A program made the position numbers and the translations under genes. 64,000 bases of DNA from Acidimicrobiia bacterium (GTDB lineage Bacteria > Actinomycetota > Acidimicrobiia > IMCC26256 > JAOSJL01). This document shows, in pieces, positions 21,090 to 33,951 of the stretch. The DNA is taken from positions 2,493,501-2,557,500 of the forward strand of contig JAOSJL010000001.1 of NCBI GenBank assembly GCA_027494115.1. The letters are read 5' to 3'. The notes beneath the pieces were generated by a model, which saw only the letters and a program-made list of their open reading frames with translations, did no database searches and was not told where the DNA came from. Position 1 is the first letter of the stretch, and the number at the start of each line of letters is the position of its first letter.

Positions 21090-22934
21090 CTACGCCATTT
21101 CGTCGAGCGCCAAGCTGCATAAGACCTTCGTCTTCGCGACGACCGCGTCGTTCGAAACTGCGAGATCGATACCTCCCATGACTGACGGATCAAGCGGCGG
21201 TACGACGACCTGTGAGATCAAGGGGTGCGACGGGCGCTGATCGAGTTCGCCGTCGCCCCACAAGACTTCGTGGAGCTTCTCGCCCGGGCGCAGTCCCGTG
21301 TACACGATCTCCACCTCTCGGCGTTTGATGGCGGCGAGCTGGTGGACGATCTCCTCGATCCTGACGGGCTCACCCATGTCGAGGACGAGCACTTCCCCGG
21401 GGTGTCCGATAGCGCCGGCCTGGACGACGAGTTGAACGGCTTCGGATACGGTCATGAAGTACCGCGTGACATCGGGGTCGGTGACGGTCACGGGTCCGCC
21501 GGCTTCGATCTGGGCCTGGAACCCCTCGAGTGCCGACCCGCGGCTGCCGAGCACGTTGCCGAACCGGACACTCACGAAACTGCGACCGGAACGCTCGGCG
21601 GCGGCGGCCGTCAGGCGTTCGGCTATCCGCTTGGTGTAACCCAGCACACTGACCGGGTCCGCGGCCTTGTCCGTGGAGATGTTGATGAAGCGCTCGACGC
21701 CCGTCTGCTCGGCCACCTCGAGCAGTGCCTGCGTTGCCAGGACGTTCGTCTGAACACCTTCAGCCGGATAGCGCTCGAGCAAGGACAGGTGCTTCAAGGC
21801 GGCGGCATGGAACACGACGTCGGGTCTTGTTGACGCGAAGATGTCGATGAGTGCATCGCGATCACGGATATCGGCCAGGATCAGGCTGTCGTCATCGAGC
21901 AGCGCCCGGCCCGTGATCGACAACTGCACTGCGTGAAGTGAGGACTCGTCCCGGTCGAGCATGAGCAGCTTCTCCGGAGCGAACCGGTAGATCTGCCGGC
22001 ACAGCTCGGAACCGATCGATCCGCCCGCCCCGACCACCATGACCCGTGCACCCGTGATGTACTCCGCGATCGCCTCGACAGAGGTTTCGATCTCACGCCG
22101 ACCGAGGATGTCACCGGGGGTGACATCACGGATGTCGCCAACCCCCAGGCCACCAAGTAGTTCACGCGTCGAGGGCAGGACCTTGACCTCGATGTTCGCC
22201 TCGCGAGCTAGCGCCGACAACTCGGATACGAGCGTCCGGTCAGCACTGGGGATCGCGATCACCAGCGCGTCGGCGCTTCGTTCCTTGGCGACCGCCACGA
22301 TGTCGGCGCGAGTGCCGAGCACGGGAATGCCCATGATCTCCAGTCGCTGCCGATGGGGCGCGTCATCGAGCAGTGCCACCGGAATGTACGGGCTCTCGGG
22401 ATCGCGGAGCATCGAGGTCACGAGGCGCGTCGCACCCTCGCCGCTGCCGAAGACCAGCACACGGGTCAGGTGCTCTCCCGTGGGTCGTTGGCGACGTTCG
22501 AGCACCAGACGGATCGCGTAGCGCGTCCCGGCCATCAGCACCAGAGCCAGGATTCCGCCGCCGACCACCGCCGTCAGCGGCACCATTCGGGGGTGTGAGG
22601 CGAGGAAGTCGACCACGAGCACGATGGCGGTCGCCAGGGCCGTCGTTCGGACAAGTGCCGCCACTTCGTCGAATGTCCCGTGATGCCAACGACCGGCGTA
22701 CAGACCGAAGAGCAGAGCTGACGACGTGTGTGCCACGGTGACAACCAGCAGGATGAGGAACTGTCCGGTCGCACTGAGATCAGACGGATCGAAGTCGACA
22801 CGCAGAAAGGATGCCGTCGTGATGGCCAGCATCCATGCACACACATCAACGACCAACCACCGCAACTGGTGGGGCGCGATCACTCGCCATCCGGCGAAAC
22901 CGCGTCCTGTGTTGTGGGCCATGCACACCCTCAA
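21090..22934 (-). CDS. CapD/WbpM-type membrane-bound nucleoside-diphosphate-sugar 4,6-dehydratase/epimerase
   Basis: N-terminal TM block; VMVVGAGGSIGSELCRQIYRFAPEKLLMLDRDE...NISTDKAADPVSVLGYTKRIAE...RFGNVLGSRGS. Confidence 0.93.
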   Translation of the reverse strand: MRVCMAHNTGRGFAGWRVIAPHQLRWLVVDVCAWMLAITTASFLRVDFDPSDLSATGQFLILLVVTVAHTSSALLFGLYAGRWHHGTFDEVAALVRTTALATAIVLVVDFLASHPRMVPLTAVVGGGILALVLMAGTRYAIRLVLERRQRPTGEHLTRVLVFGSGEGATRLVTSMLRDPESPYIPVALLDDAPHRQRLEIMGIPVLGTRADIVAVAKERSADALVIAIPSADRTLVSELSALAREANIEVKVLPSTRELLGGLGVGDIRDVTPGDILGRREIETSVEAIAEYITGARVMVVGAGGSIGSELCRQIYRFAPEKLLMLDRDESSLHAVQLSITGRALLDDDSLILADIRDRDALIDIFASTRPDVVFHAAALKHLSLLERYPAEGVQTNVLATQALLEVAEQTGVERFINISTDKAADPVSVLGYTKRIAERLTAAAAERSGRSFVSVRFGNVLGSRGSALEGFQAQIEAGGPVTVTDPDVTRYFMTVSEAVQLVVQAGAIGHPGEVLVLDMGEPVRIEEIVHQLAAIKRREVEIVYTGLRPGEKLHEVLWGDGELDQRPSHPLISQVVVPPLDPSVMGGIDLAVSNDAVVAKTKVLCSLALDEMA

Positions 22935-22986
22935 TTCGGATCTCTCATACTATTCGTCCTGTTCACCACCCTCTTGAGGACCTGCG

Positions 22987-23988
22987 ATGACATCGGACCG
23001 GGTCACCGCACGCGGTCACGCGACACCGGTGACGGTGATCATCCCGCTGTTCAACGACCGGGAAGGCATAGCGCGTTGCTGCGCGAGCCTCGAGCACCAA
23101 CGCGCTGATTTCTCGACGATTCGCGAGATCCTCGTCGTCGACGGCGGCTCGACCGATGGGTCGCGAGCAGCAGTCGCCGACTGCATGAACAGGGATCCCC
23201 GGATTCGCCTGATCGACAACGCGGATCGGTTCGTTTCTCAGGCGTTGAACCTGGCTGTGGGAGAGGCTTCTACTGACGTCTTCGTCCGCGTGGATTCACA
23301 CACAACAGTTGCCGACGACTACGTCGATACCGCCGTCGAGACACTCGAGGCAACCGGCGCCGACGTCGTGGGTGGTCCCATGCGGCCGCGCGGGAAAGAT
23401 GCTTTTGGGAAAGCCGTGGCCTGGGCCCTCCAGTCCCGCTGGGGAATCGGAGGATCCCGCTTCCATCGCGCCGACTATGAGGGCGAGGCCGACAGCGTCT
23501 ACATGCTCGTCTTCACCCGCTCCACCATTGAAAGCTTCGGGGCCTTCGACGAACAGCAAGTTCGGAATCAGGACGACGAATACACCTACCGCGTCCGGGC
23601 CCGTGGCGGGCGCGTCTGGCTCACACCCAGACTTCGTTCTACGTACGAGCCTCGTTCCGACCCGGCGGGCCTCGCGAAGCAGTTCTTCGGCTACGGCCGC
23701 TACAAACCGAGGGTTCTCAAGAGGAACCCCAGTGGGATGAGGCTGCGTCACGTCGCCCCTCCGGCTGCGGCCCTGGCATGGTGCGTCCTGCCTCTGGGTC
23801 TCCGCGACCGACGTCTGGCGGCGCCCGCCGTCGCTCACCTACTCGGCATCTCCGGCGCGGCGGCCAGCGAAGGCCGCTCCGGTTGGAGTGACCGGGTAAC
23901 GGCGCTCTGGATCATGCACGTCGCTTACGGAGCGGGATTCCTCGTCGGGCTGCCTGACCTGCTGGAGCGCACCAACACACCTGCATAG
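22987..23988 (+). CDS. Glycosyltransferase family 2 (ExoA-like)
   Basis: VTVIIPLFNDREGIARCCASL...ILVVDGGSTDGSRAAV...FVRVDSHTTVADDYV. Confidence 0.88.
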   Translation: MTSDRVTARGHATPVTVIIPLFNDREGIARCCASLEHQRADFSTIREILVVDGGSTDGSRAAVADCMNRDPRIRLIDNADRFVSQALNLAVGEASTDVFVRVDSHTTVADDYVDTAVETLEATGADVVGGPMRPRGKDAFGKAVAWALQSRWGIGGSRFHRADYEGEADSVYMLVFTRSTIESFGAFDEQQVRNQDDEYTYRVRARGGRVWLTPRLRSTYEPRSDPAGLAKQFFGYGRYKPRVLKRNPSGMRLRHVAPPAAALAWCVLPLGLRDRRLAAPAVAHLLGISGAAASEGRSGWSDRVTALWIMHVAYGAGFLVGLPDLLERTNTPA

Positions 23989-24635
23989 TGCGTTCGCAGG
24001 GGCCGAATCGCTTCGAGAAGCGCAGCGACCCTCGGGAACTCCTCGAGGCGTCGGGCCAACGGCGGGGCGAGCACGACCCGCTCGAGATGAGACTCGAAAC
24101 CCGGAAACAGCCGGGCGATGTCGGTACTGGTGATGCGGCGGACATGTTCGTTGCGCGGGTTGGAGCGGAAGAAGTCGAACCACAGAATCAATCCGCCTGG
24201 CCGCAGGACTCGAATGATCTCCGACGCGATACGACCTGCAGGCGCATCGTCGAGCACAGAACTGAAGAGTGTTGAGCAGATGACCGTGTCGATCGAGCAA
24301 GTGGTGACGGGCAACTGTTGACCGTCACCTCGGGCCAGGAGCGCACCGGAACTCGTGACCGACGCCGTGTCGATCCGCTCCGCCAGAACGTCGATCCCGA
24401 CCGCTGTATGCGCTCCCGTCTCTTGCGCCCAGCGGAGGACGTCGCCTGTTCCGCACCCCACTTCGAGCGTGGTGCCGAGTGTGTGGGATGCGCCCCGCAA
24501 TCCTCTCGTCCATGCCCCGGAGCGGGCAGCCGCACGAGCTCTGACATCTGAGCGTGTGGGGTCGTAGAGGTCGCCCGGTTGCCGGGCCCGGTAGACACGC
24601 TTGATCCGCTTCCTCTCTTCCGAAACCGGGTCCAC
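23925..24635 (-). CDS. Class I SAM-dependent methyltransferase
   Basis: TLEVGCGTGDVLRWAQETGAHTAVGIDVLAERI...ASEIIRVLRPGGLILWFDF. Confidence 0.85.
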   Translation of the reverse strand: MDPVSEERKRIKRVYRARQPGDLYDPTRSDVRARAAARSGAWTRGLRGASHTLGTTLEVGCGTGDVLRWAQETGAHTAVGIDVLAERIDTASVTSSGALLARGDGQQLPVTTCSIDTVICSTLFSSVLDDAPAGRIASEIIRVLRPGGLILWFDFFRSNPRNEHVRRITSTDIARLFPGFESHLERVVLAPPLARRLEEFPRVAALLEAIRPLRTHYAGVLVRSSRSGSPTRNPAP

Positions 24636-24640
24636 GATCG

Positions 24641-25330
24641 CTACGGTGCCCGCTCGTCGGTGCCGGAGAGCAACCCCTGAGCCTTCAAACGCTTCTCGAT
24701 GGGGGTCGTCACTCCGGGAGCGACCGAGCGCAATGCCAGCGAGATCAGCACCTCGAGGTCAATCCGGGGAGACGCATGTTCCACGTACCACGCGTCCAAC
24801 GCCAGCTTCGTCGGGAGAACCTCATTGCGATACGCGCCCACGGGATCAGCGGAGCTGAGGGCACGACGTTCGCTTTCCGCTATCGCTACCTGCGTGGGCC
24901 CTCCGATTCCGGGGCGAACCGCGAGGATGGCACGCCAGCGAGAGTCATCGAGATCGACGAGCTCGGGGACTTCGGGACGTGGGCCGACGAGAGACATGTC
25001 TCCCGTGACGACATCGACGAGCTGTGGGAGTTCGTCGAGATGGGTTGCCCGAAGCCAGCGGCCGACGCGTGTGATCCGATCGTCGTCAGTACCGGTGATT
25101 CGCGCCCCCGTCGCGACGCCTCCGGGCTCGTCCGCCGTCATGGAGCGAAGCTTGTGCATTCGAAAGGGGCGTCCGTCTTGACCCATGCGATCGAGACGAA
25201 TGAGTGCCGGCCCCGGTGAACCGCGGCGAACGGCGGCGCTCAGAACTGCGATCAAGGGCGCGGCAACAACCGCGAGAAGAACGCCGATGAGGCGATCGAA
25301 GGATTGGCGCCACCGCAACCACGGACTCAC
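24641..25330 (-). CDS. Bacterial sugar transferase (undecaprenyl-phosphate glycosyl-1-phosphate transferase, PF02397 type)
   Basis: FDRLIGVLLAVVAAPLIAVLSAAVRRGSPGPALIRLDRMGQDGRPFRMHKLRSM...DELPQLVDVVTGDMSLVGPRPEVPE; GTGA overlap with upstream gene. Confidence 0.93.
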   Translation of the reverse strand: MSPWLRWRQSFDRLIGVLLAVVAAPLIAVLSAAVRRGSPGPALIRLDRMGQDGRPFRMHKLRSMTADEPGGVATGARITGTDDDRITRVGRWLRATHLDELPQLVDVVTGDMSLVGPRPEVPELVDLDDSRWRAILAVRPGIGGPTQVAIAESERRALSSADPVGAYRNEVLPTKLALDAWYVEHASPRIDLEVLISLALRSVAPGVTTPIEKRLKAQGLLSGTDERAP

Positions 25331-26484
25331 GGAAGATCTTCCACCAGCACGTCCACCACCCGGTCGACATCGCCGTCGGTCAGACCTGGGTGGAGAGGAA
25401 GGCTCAAGACCCGGTCGGCCATCGATTCGGCGCCCGCGACTCCGGAGGGGCCGACGGCTGCGTGATCGTGGAACCACGAGAGGCGGTGAAGCGGAGGGAA
25501 GTGGACGCTGGAGCCGATACCCCGCTCGCTCAACTGCATCCTGACATGGGAACGATCAGTGCCCTCCGGCAGGAGAACCACGAGGAGGTGGTCCGCCGAC
25601 CCGACGCAGGCGTCGGCGGGCACGACCTCCAGATCCTCGACGTCACCGAGCCTTTCCCGATAACGAACGGCCGCGTGACGTCGCCGGGCCTGGAGCGCCG
25701 AAAAACGCGCCAGCTGCGAACGACCGAGCGCGGCGAGGACATCCGGGAGGTTTCCCTTGATTCCCGGAACCGCGACATCCGGCGTGTCGAGCGAACCGGG
25801 TCGGTATCTGTCGACAGAGCCCTCGCCGAGTCCGTGCAGTCGGTAGCACCGCGCGAACGAGGCGACCTCCGGATCGGTTGTGGCGAGAGCACCCCCTTCG
25901 CCGCTCGTGAGGTTCTTGGTCGCGTAGAAGGAAAAGCAGGTGAAGCGCCCGGCTCCACCGACAGGCCCTCGGTCGTCGGTCGCTCCGAACGCGTGGGCAG
26001 CGTCTTCCACGAGGGGGACTCCGGCGGAGTCACAGAACTCGCGCACCTCCGCAGGAAGCGGCACTCCACCGAAGTGCACACCGACCACCGCGTCGAGGCC
26101 CTCTGCGAACGCGGCCTCGAGCGACTCCGACGAGAGGTTCAGCGTGGTGGGCTCCACGTCGAGGAGAACGACGTCGGCGCCTGCTCGCACCGCTGCCAGG
26201 GCACTCGCGGGGAAGGTCCAGGTCGGAACTCCGACCCGCGCTCCGGGCTCGAGTGCCAGTGAGGCGAGTGCGATCTCGAGCGCCGCCGTGCACGACGAGG
26301 TGCTGACGACCTCGGGGCCACCGAGGAACTCGCTCAGCTCTGCCTCGAACGCCTCCGCCTCGGTTCCCGTCGTCAGCCAACCACTCCGCAGCACCCGCGC
26401 CACCGCCTCGACATCGGACTCATCGTGGTCCGGACGTGCGAAATCGACCGGCTCGTGGAGGTGTTCAGAAGGAAGCTCCGTCAC
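25327..26484 (-). CDS. DegT/DnrJ/EryC1/StrS-family sugar aminotransferase
   Basis: GWLTTGTEAEAFEAELSEFLG...TSSCTAALEIAL...VEDAAHAFGA...TCFSFYATKNLTSGEGGALAT. Confidence 0.95.
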   Translation of the reverse strand: MTELPSEHLHEPVDFARPDHDESDVEAVARVLRSGWLTTGTEAEAFEAELSEFLGGPEVVSTSSCTAALEIALASLALEPGARVGVPTWTFPASALAAVRAGADVVLLDVEPTTLNLSSESLEAAFAEGLDAVVGVHFGGVPLPAEVREFCDSAGVPLVEDAAHAFGATDDRGPVGGAGRFTCFSFYATKNLTSGEGGALATTDPEVASFARCYRLHGLGEGSVDRYRPGSLDTPDVAVPGIKGNLPDVLAALGRSQLARFSALQARRRHAAVRYRERLGDVEDLEVVPADACVGSADHLLVVLLPEGTDRSHVRMQLSERGIGSSVHFPPLHRLSWFHDHAAVGPSGVAGAESMADRVLSLPLHPGLTDGDVDRVVDVLVEDLP

Positions 26485-26530
26485 GTCGAGAGGATAACGA
26501 CCGGTCGGGTGCAGGCGTGACACTCCCCGG

Positions 26531-28261
26531 CTACGTCGTCAACTCGTAGTGGACGATCCGGTAGTCCACGCCGGGCAGGAACTCCTCGACGTCGGTCGTC
26601 GTGGGCTCGTAGGGGCCGATCGCACCGATCGGTTCCTCGTCGGGATCCTCGGGCTCCAACAAAGCGAACTCCTCGACACCGAGGCGTTCGAGGGCGTTCT
26701 CGAGAACCGGCAGCTGGGATCGCAGCGGGAGGGCGAGATACCGACCATCCTCGTAGAACGCGGCGGTCTCTCGGAACTGGAAGGCCGACGTCGTCACGAC
26801 GACGGGCTCGGGTCGCGCCGCCACGAGTTCCCCGAACTCGGCGAGCGTGTGGGAACGCTGGACAGTCCAGACGAAACCGAAGATCGTCACGGCGACGGCC
26901 GGCACGATCAGGAGCGTCGCACCGAGTGCGTCGAGCTTCGGCAGATCCAACGTCGCCAGAACCAGGAGAAGGAATCCCGAGAGCAGGAGGTAGCGACCAC
27001 CCCACTGGGGAATGCCGCCGCCGACATACCCGAAGTAGACGACACCGGGCACCGCAACGAGCGCCGCGATACCGAGCGTCCTGCGGTCGGCGCTTCTCCA
27101 CATGGCAACGAGGCCGAAGACCGCGAGGGGGGAGGCCGCGAACAGGCCCGGGAGGAAGCCCGGCCCGTTCCGGAACACGACGAGGAACAGGGCCCAGGAG
27201 GCCAGCACCATCGCAACGGGAAGCAGACGTTCTCGGCGCCTGGACAGCGCGATTCCGCCGATCAGCAGCGGGACGAGGATCAGCAGCCCGATCAGCGCGT
27301 CGCGTGCCGGTTCGGCGACCTGGTTCACACCCAGAAGCGTGCGGTACGCCTCGTCGACGCGCGCACCCAGGTGCACACCGGAGCTCTCCGCGGTGCCGAC
27401 GGCGCGAGTGGACCGCAGCGGTCCGCCGAGCCACGCCCGTTCGAGCAGCTCGTTGGCCGCGAGGAGCAGCGCGACGCCGAGTGCAGCCGCGATCCCGAAG
27501 CCGACGGTACGGCGAAACCGAACGAAAAGAGACTCGCGGTACGGACCGTCGAAAACGAGAAGTCTGAGCAGGACCGCCGCCACGACGACCGCTCCGTAGA
27601 GCAGGGCTTCGGTTCGCATCGTCGCTGCCAGCCCGATGAGTGCTCCGGCACCGCACGCGGTCCTCCAGCCCGCCTTCCCGTGCAGAACATCGAGAAGCAG
27701 CACGACCGCCCAGGCGAGCAGGGCTACTCCCGTGGAATGCTCCCAGAACACGAGGGCGTAGATGGCGACGGGCGACGCCAGGCCCACCAGCCAGTAGGCG
27801 CTCCAGCCGTCGCGAGCGCCCAGACGGCGGGCGATCGCCCGTGCGGCGAAGGCGGCGGCGACGGAACCCGCCATCGCGAGAAGAACGACCGCACGGTATC
27901 CACCGAGCAGCCACAGAGGAACCGCCGCTGCGAGCATCGGGAGCGTCGTCACCGCTATCCACCTGTCACCCACACGATTTGACTGATAGAGCGGATGCAG
28001 CACGCCCTCCGGGTCGACGTCCTCGGCCCAGTAGCCGACGTCGAGATCACCTCCCCCGTTCTCCTCGGCGACCTTGAGTGTGGCGACCTTCGCTCCGACG
28101 TCGGAGCCGAGCGACCCCCCGGGGTTGGTTGCCAGAGACGCCGCGAGGTATACGAGGAAGAGCAGCAGGCCGGCCACCAGGGGGCGTCGGAGCTGGAGGA
28201 AGACCCGGTCGCGCGCCGCTGGTCGCGGGTCGCGTTGGAGCGTGTCGGATTCTTGCCCCAC
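26531..28261 (-). CDS. Large multi-TM membrane protein, glycosyltransferase-like
   Basis: Continuous hydrophobic segments (LVAGLLLFLVYLAASLAT... GIAALVAVPGVVYFGYVGG...); intact frame ending just before the DegT start. Confidence 0.7.
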   Translation of the reverse strand: MGQESDTLQRDPRPAARDRVFLQLRRPLVAGLLLFLVYLAASLATNPGGSLGSDVGAKVATLKVAEENGGGDLDVGYWAEDVDPEGVLHPLYQSNRVGDRWIAVTTLPMLAAAVPLWLLGGYRAVVLLAMAGSVAAAFAARAIARRLGARDGWSAYWLVGLASPVAIYALVFWEHSTGVALLAWAVVLLLDVLHGKAGWRTACGAGALIGLAATMRTEALLYGAVVVAAVLLRLLVFDGPYRESLFVRFRRTVGFGIAAALGVALLLAANELLERAWLGGPLRSTRAVGTAESSGVHLGARVDEAYRTLLGVNQVAEPARDALIGLLILVPLLIGGIALSRRRERLLPVAMVLASWALFLVVFRNGPGFLPGLFAASPLAVFGLVAMWRSADRRTLGIAALVAVPGVVYFGYVGGGIPQWGGRYLLLSGFLLLVLATLDLPKLDALGATLLIVPAVAVTIFGFVWTVQRSHTLAEFGELVAARPEPVVVTTSAFQFRETAAFYEDGRYLALPLRSQLPVLENALERLGVEEFALLEPEDPDEEPIGAIGPYEPTTTDVEEFLPGVDYRIVHYELTT

Positions 28262-28266
28262 AGCGG

Positions 28267-31125
28267 TCAGTCCAGGCCGAGGACGGGGGCGAGGAACCGC
28301 CCCGTGTGGCTCTCGGACACCTTGGCCACGGCCTCGGGCGGGCCCTCGGCCACCACCGTGCCCCCACCGTCGCCACCCTCGGGTCCGAGATCCACGATCC
28401 AGTCGGCCGACTTGACCACATCGAGGTTGTGCTCGATCACGAGCACAGTGTTGCCTGCGTCGACCAACCGGGAGAGGACCCCCAGGAGCTTTCGGACGTC
28501 GTCGAAGTGCAGACCCGTGGTCGGCTCGTCGAGGAGGTAGATCGTTCGCCCGGTCGAGCGCTTGCCCAGCTCGGTCGACAGCTTCACGCGCTGGGCCTCT
28601 CCCCCCGAGAGTGTGGGCGCTGGCTGGCCGAGCCGTACGTAGCCGAGGCCCACGTCGACGAGGGTCTGGAGCCGTCGGGCGATCGTGGGCTGGTTCCCGA
28701 AGAGCTCGAGAGCGTCCTCGATCGACAGGTCGAGAACCTCGGCGATGTTCCTGTTCTTCCACGTGATGTCGAGGGTGTCGCGGTTGTACCGGGCTCCCTT
28801 GCACACCTCGCACGGCACGTAGACGTCGGGGAGGAAGTGCATCTCGATCTTGATCGTGCCGTCGCCCGAACATGCCTCGCAACGCCCACCCTTGACGTTG
28901 AAGGAGAAGCGGCCCGGTTGATACCCGCGGACCTTGGCCTCGTGGGTCTTGGCGAAGAGCTGTCGGATCTTGTCGAACACACCTGTGTAGGTGGCGGGGT
29001 TCGAGCGTGGCGTGCGGCCGATGGGCGACTGGTCGATGTTGATGACCTTGTCGAGGAACTCGTCGCCCTCGATCGCCTTGTGACGACCCGGTACCTCCTT
29101 CGAGTGGTAGATGCGCTTCATCAGCGCCCGGTACAGGATGTCGTTGACGAGTGTGGACTTCCCCGAACCGCTCACGCCGGTGACACACACGAAACACCCG
29201 AGAGGGAACTCCACGTCGAGACCGTCGAGGTTGTGCTCCCGTGCGCCGCGCACGGTGAGCCACTCCTCGCCCGGGGCCCGCCGTAGGTCCGGCACCGCGA
29301 TCTCGCGTTCGCCCGACAGGTACTGACCGGTCACCGACGTCGGCGTCGCCATGACGTCGTCGACGGATCCGACGACCACGATCTCCCCGCCGTGTTCCCC
29401 GGCACCCGGCCCGATGTCGACCACGCGGTCAGCGACCCGGATGGTCTCCTCGTCGTGCTCGACGACGATCACGGTGTTTCCGAGCGAGCGGAGCCGGACG
29501 AGCGTGTCGATCAGACGTCGGTTGTCACGCTGGTGGAGCCCGATCGAGGGCTCGTCGAGAACGTAGAGCACCCCGACCAGCCCGCTGCCGACCTGGGAAG
29601 CGAGCCGGATTCGTTGCGCCTCACCACCCGCCAACGTGCCCGACGACCGGTTGAGCCCGAGATAGTCGAGACCGACGTCGAGCAGGAACCGCAGACGTTC
29701 GTTGACCTCCTTCAGCACGCGTTCGGCGATCATCGCCTCGCGTTCGGTGAGCTCGATCGCCGCGAAGAACTCGGCCGTACCCCGGATCGACATGTCGCCG
29801 ATCTCGTGGATGCCGCGGCCGCCGATCGTGACGGCCAACGAGGCTGGGCGCAGCCGGGCACCCCCGCACTCGGGGCACGGCACCGAGCGCATGTATCCCT
29901 CGATCTGGTCACGGGTCCGCTCGGACTCGACCTCGTCGTGGCGACGCTCCAGCCAGCGGATCACGCCCTCGTACCGGCTCGAGTACTGCCGCACCCGCCC
30001 GTAACGGTTCTTGTAGCGGACCTTGATCTTCTTGTCGCCGGCGCCGTAGAGGATCGTCTTCTTCGCCTTCTTGGCCAGGCGCTTCCAAGGCTTCTCGGTG
30101 GAGAAACCCTCCTCGTCGGACAGCGAGGCCAGGACCCGGCTGAAGTACTCGCCGCGGAATCCCGCCCACGGTGCGATCGCGCCGTCGTCGAGGCTCAGAT
30201 CCTCGTCGGGCACGACGAGTTCGGGGTCCACCTCGTAGCGCGTGCCGAGACCGTCGCAGTGCTCGCATGCACCGTACGGCGAGTTGAAGGAGAAGTTGCG
30301 CGGCGCGAGCTCCTCGAAGGAGATGCCGCAGTGATCACAGGCGAGGTGCTCGGAGAAGGTGAGCAGCTCGGGCTCCGAGTCGTCGTCCGACTCGAGTGGC
30401 ACGACCTCGATCTCGGCGACGCCCTCCGCGAGGGTGAGAGCCGTCTCCAGCGAATCGGCGAGTCGCCGCTCGATCCCCTTCTTTCGCACGAGTCGGTCGA
30501 CGACCACCTCGATCGTGTGCTGCTCGTAACGCTCGAGCTCGGGCGCCTCCCCCTTCACGGCGGAGAGGTCGATCACGTCACCGTCGACGCGGGCACGGGT
30601 GAAGCCCTGCTGAGCGAGCTCCACGAGCATCCCGTCGTAACGACCCTTGCGGCCGCGCACGACCGGGGCGAGCACCTGGAACCGGGTGCCGTCGTCGAGT
30701 TCGAGAATCCGGTCGACGATCTGCTGCGGCGTCTGGCGCGTGATCTCGCGCCCGCAATCCGGGCAGTGCGGCACGCCGATGCGCGCGTAGAGGAGCCGCA
30801 GGTAGTCGTAGATCTCAGTGATCGTGCCCACAGTGGAGCGGGGATTTCGTGAGGCGGCCTTCTGGTCGATCGAGATCGCCGGCGACAGCCCTTCGATGAA
30901 GTCGACGTCGGGCTTGTCCATCTGCCCGAGGAACTGGCGGGCGTAGGCCGACAGTGATTCGACGTAGCGCCGCTGCCCCTCCGCGTAGATCGTGTCGAAC
31001 GCGAGGCTCGACTTCCCCGAACCCGACAACCCCGTGAACACGATCAGCTCGTCGCGCGGGAGTGTCAGCTCCACGTCCTTCAGGTTGTGCTCCCGCGCGC
31101 CGCGGATGACGAGCGAATCCGACAT
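28267..31125 (-). CDS. uvrA: Excinuclease ABC subunit A
   Basis: [66 protein letters not shown]...[27 protein letters not shown]. Confidence 0.99.
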   Translation of the reverse strand: MSDSLVIRGAREHNLKDVELTLPRDELIVFTGLSGSGKSSLAFDTIYAEGQRRYVESLSAYARQFLGQMDKPDVDFIEGLSPAISIDQKAASRNPRSTVGTITEIYDYLRLLYARIGVPHCPDCGREITRQTPQQIVDRILELDDGTRFQVLAPVVRGRKGRYDGMLVELAQQGFTRARVDGDVIDLSAVKGEAPELERYEQHTIEVVVDRLVRKKGIERRLADSLETALTLAEGVAEIEVVPLESDDDSEPELLTFSEHLACDHCGISFEELAPRNFSFNSPYGACEHCDGLGTRYEVDPELVVPDEDLSLDDGAIAPWAGFRGEYFSRVLASLSDEEGFSTEKPWKRLAKKAKKTILYGAGDKKIKVRYKNRYGRVRQYSSRYEGVIRWLERRHDEVESERTRDQIEGYMRSVPCPECGGARLRPASLAVTIGGRGIHEIGDMSIRGTAEFFAAIELTEREAMIAERVLKEVNERLRFLLDVGLDYLGLNRSSGTLAGGEAQRIRLASQVGSGLVGVLYVLDEPSIGLHQRDNRRLIDTLVRLRSLGNTVIVVEHDEETIRVADRVVDIGPGAGEHGGEIVVVGSVDDVMATPTSVTGQYLSGEREIAVPDLRRAPGEEWLTVRGAREHNLDGLDVEFPLGCFVCVTGVSGSGKSTLVNDILYRALMKRIYHSKEVPGRHKAIEGDEFLDKVINIDQSPIGRTPRSNPATYTGVFDKIRQLFAKTHEAKVRGYQPGRFSFNVKGGRCEACSGDGTIKIEMHFLPDVYVPCEVCKGARYNRDTLDITWKNRNIAEVLDLSIEDALELFGNQPTIARRLQTLVDVGLGYVRLGQPAPTLSGGEAQRVKLSTELGKRSTGRTIYLLDEPTTGLHFDDVRKLLGVLSRLVDAGNTVLVIEHNLDVVKSADWIVDLGPEGGDGGGTVVAEGPPEAVAKVSESHTGRFLAPVLGLD

Positions 31126-31222
31126 CGGCCCAGTGTACCCACAGGTCCGAGCGGATCGAACGGATGTTCGGGGTGAGCGAGGCGGGTATCCGGTCCGGTG
31201 TTCGAGCGCTGAGCAACCGGGT

Positions 31223-33246
<2,024 letters not shown>

Positions 33247-33288
33247 CGTACCGACACCCGTCGACGACAACGCCGGCGGTCGCCACCG

Positions 33289-33894
33289 TCAGGTGGACTG
33301 CTCCTCCGACCGACGACGGAGAATCGCCGCCCAGGCTCGATCGACCTCGGCGTCCAGTTCGGCTGTTCCGCCCGAGTTGTCGATCAGGATGTCGGCGACC
33401 GCGCGACGCTCCTCATCGGTCGCCTGGGTCGCCATGCGCGCCTCGGCGTCGGATCGCGCGACACCTCGCGTTTCCAGGCGGTCGAGACGCTCGGCGAGAG
33501 GAGCCTCGACCACGAGGACGAGGTCGTAGCTCCGGTGGCCCTTCTCGACGAGGAGCGGAACATCCATCACGATCACGGCGTCGGGTGGGACTGCCGCCAC
33601 CCGCTCCAGGAGAGCCTCACCGATCGCAGGATGGGTGATGGCCTCGAGATCCGCCCTGGCTGCATCGTCCTCGAAGACCCGGGCGGCGAGCGCGGGGCGG
33701 TCCAGGGCCCCGTCGGGACCGACGACACGGTCCCCGAAGCGTTCGACCACGGCGTCGAAGGCGGGCCGGCCGGGCTCGACGACCTCCCGGGCCAGTTGAT
33801 CGGCGTCGATGACGACCGCGCCCCTCCGCGCGAGCAGGTCCGCGACCGTCGACTTCCCCGATCCCATGCCGCCCGTCAGCCCGACCGTGAACAT
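33289..33894 (-). CDS. coaE: Dephospho-CoA kinase
   Basis: MFTVGLTGGMGSGKSTVADLLARRGAVVIDADQLAREVVEPG...VMDVPLLVE. Confidence 0.96.
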   Translation of the reverse strand: MFTVGLTGGMGSGKSTVADLLARRGAVVIDADQLAREVVEPGRPAFDAVVERFGDRVVGPDGALDRPALAARVFEDDAARADLEAITHPAIGEALLERVAAVPPDAVIVMDVPLLVEKGHRSYDLVLVVEAPLAERLDRLETRGVARSDAEARMATQATDEERRAVADILIDNSGGTAELDAEVDRAWAAILRRRSEEQST

Positions 33895-33951
33895 CCGGGT
33901 GAGTCTAGGGAGGCCCCCGATGGTCCGGAGGGGCGCGAGCGCCGTGGGACA

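Noticed and set aside
26531-29263. 910-aa ORF running from uvrA antiframe into the membrane protein
   Set aside because: The first ~330 residues are the out-of-frame translation of uvrA. The real gene starts at GTG 28261, just after the uvrA stop.
29392-30852. Long plus-strand ORFs over uvrA and other genes (486 aa here; also 31501-32937, 37451-39178, 13316-14845)
   Set aside because: Antisense shadow ORFs typical of high-GC DNA: low-complexity Arg/His/Glu-rich translations with no family resemblance opposite clear genes.
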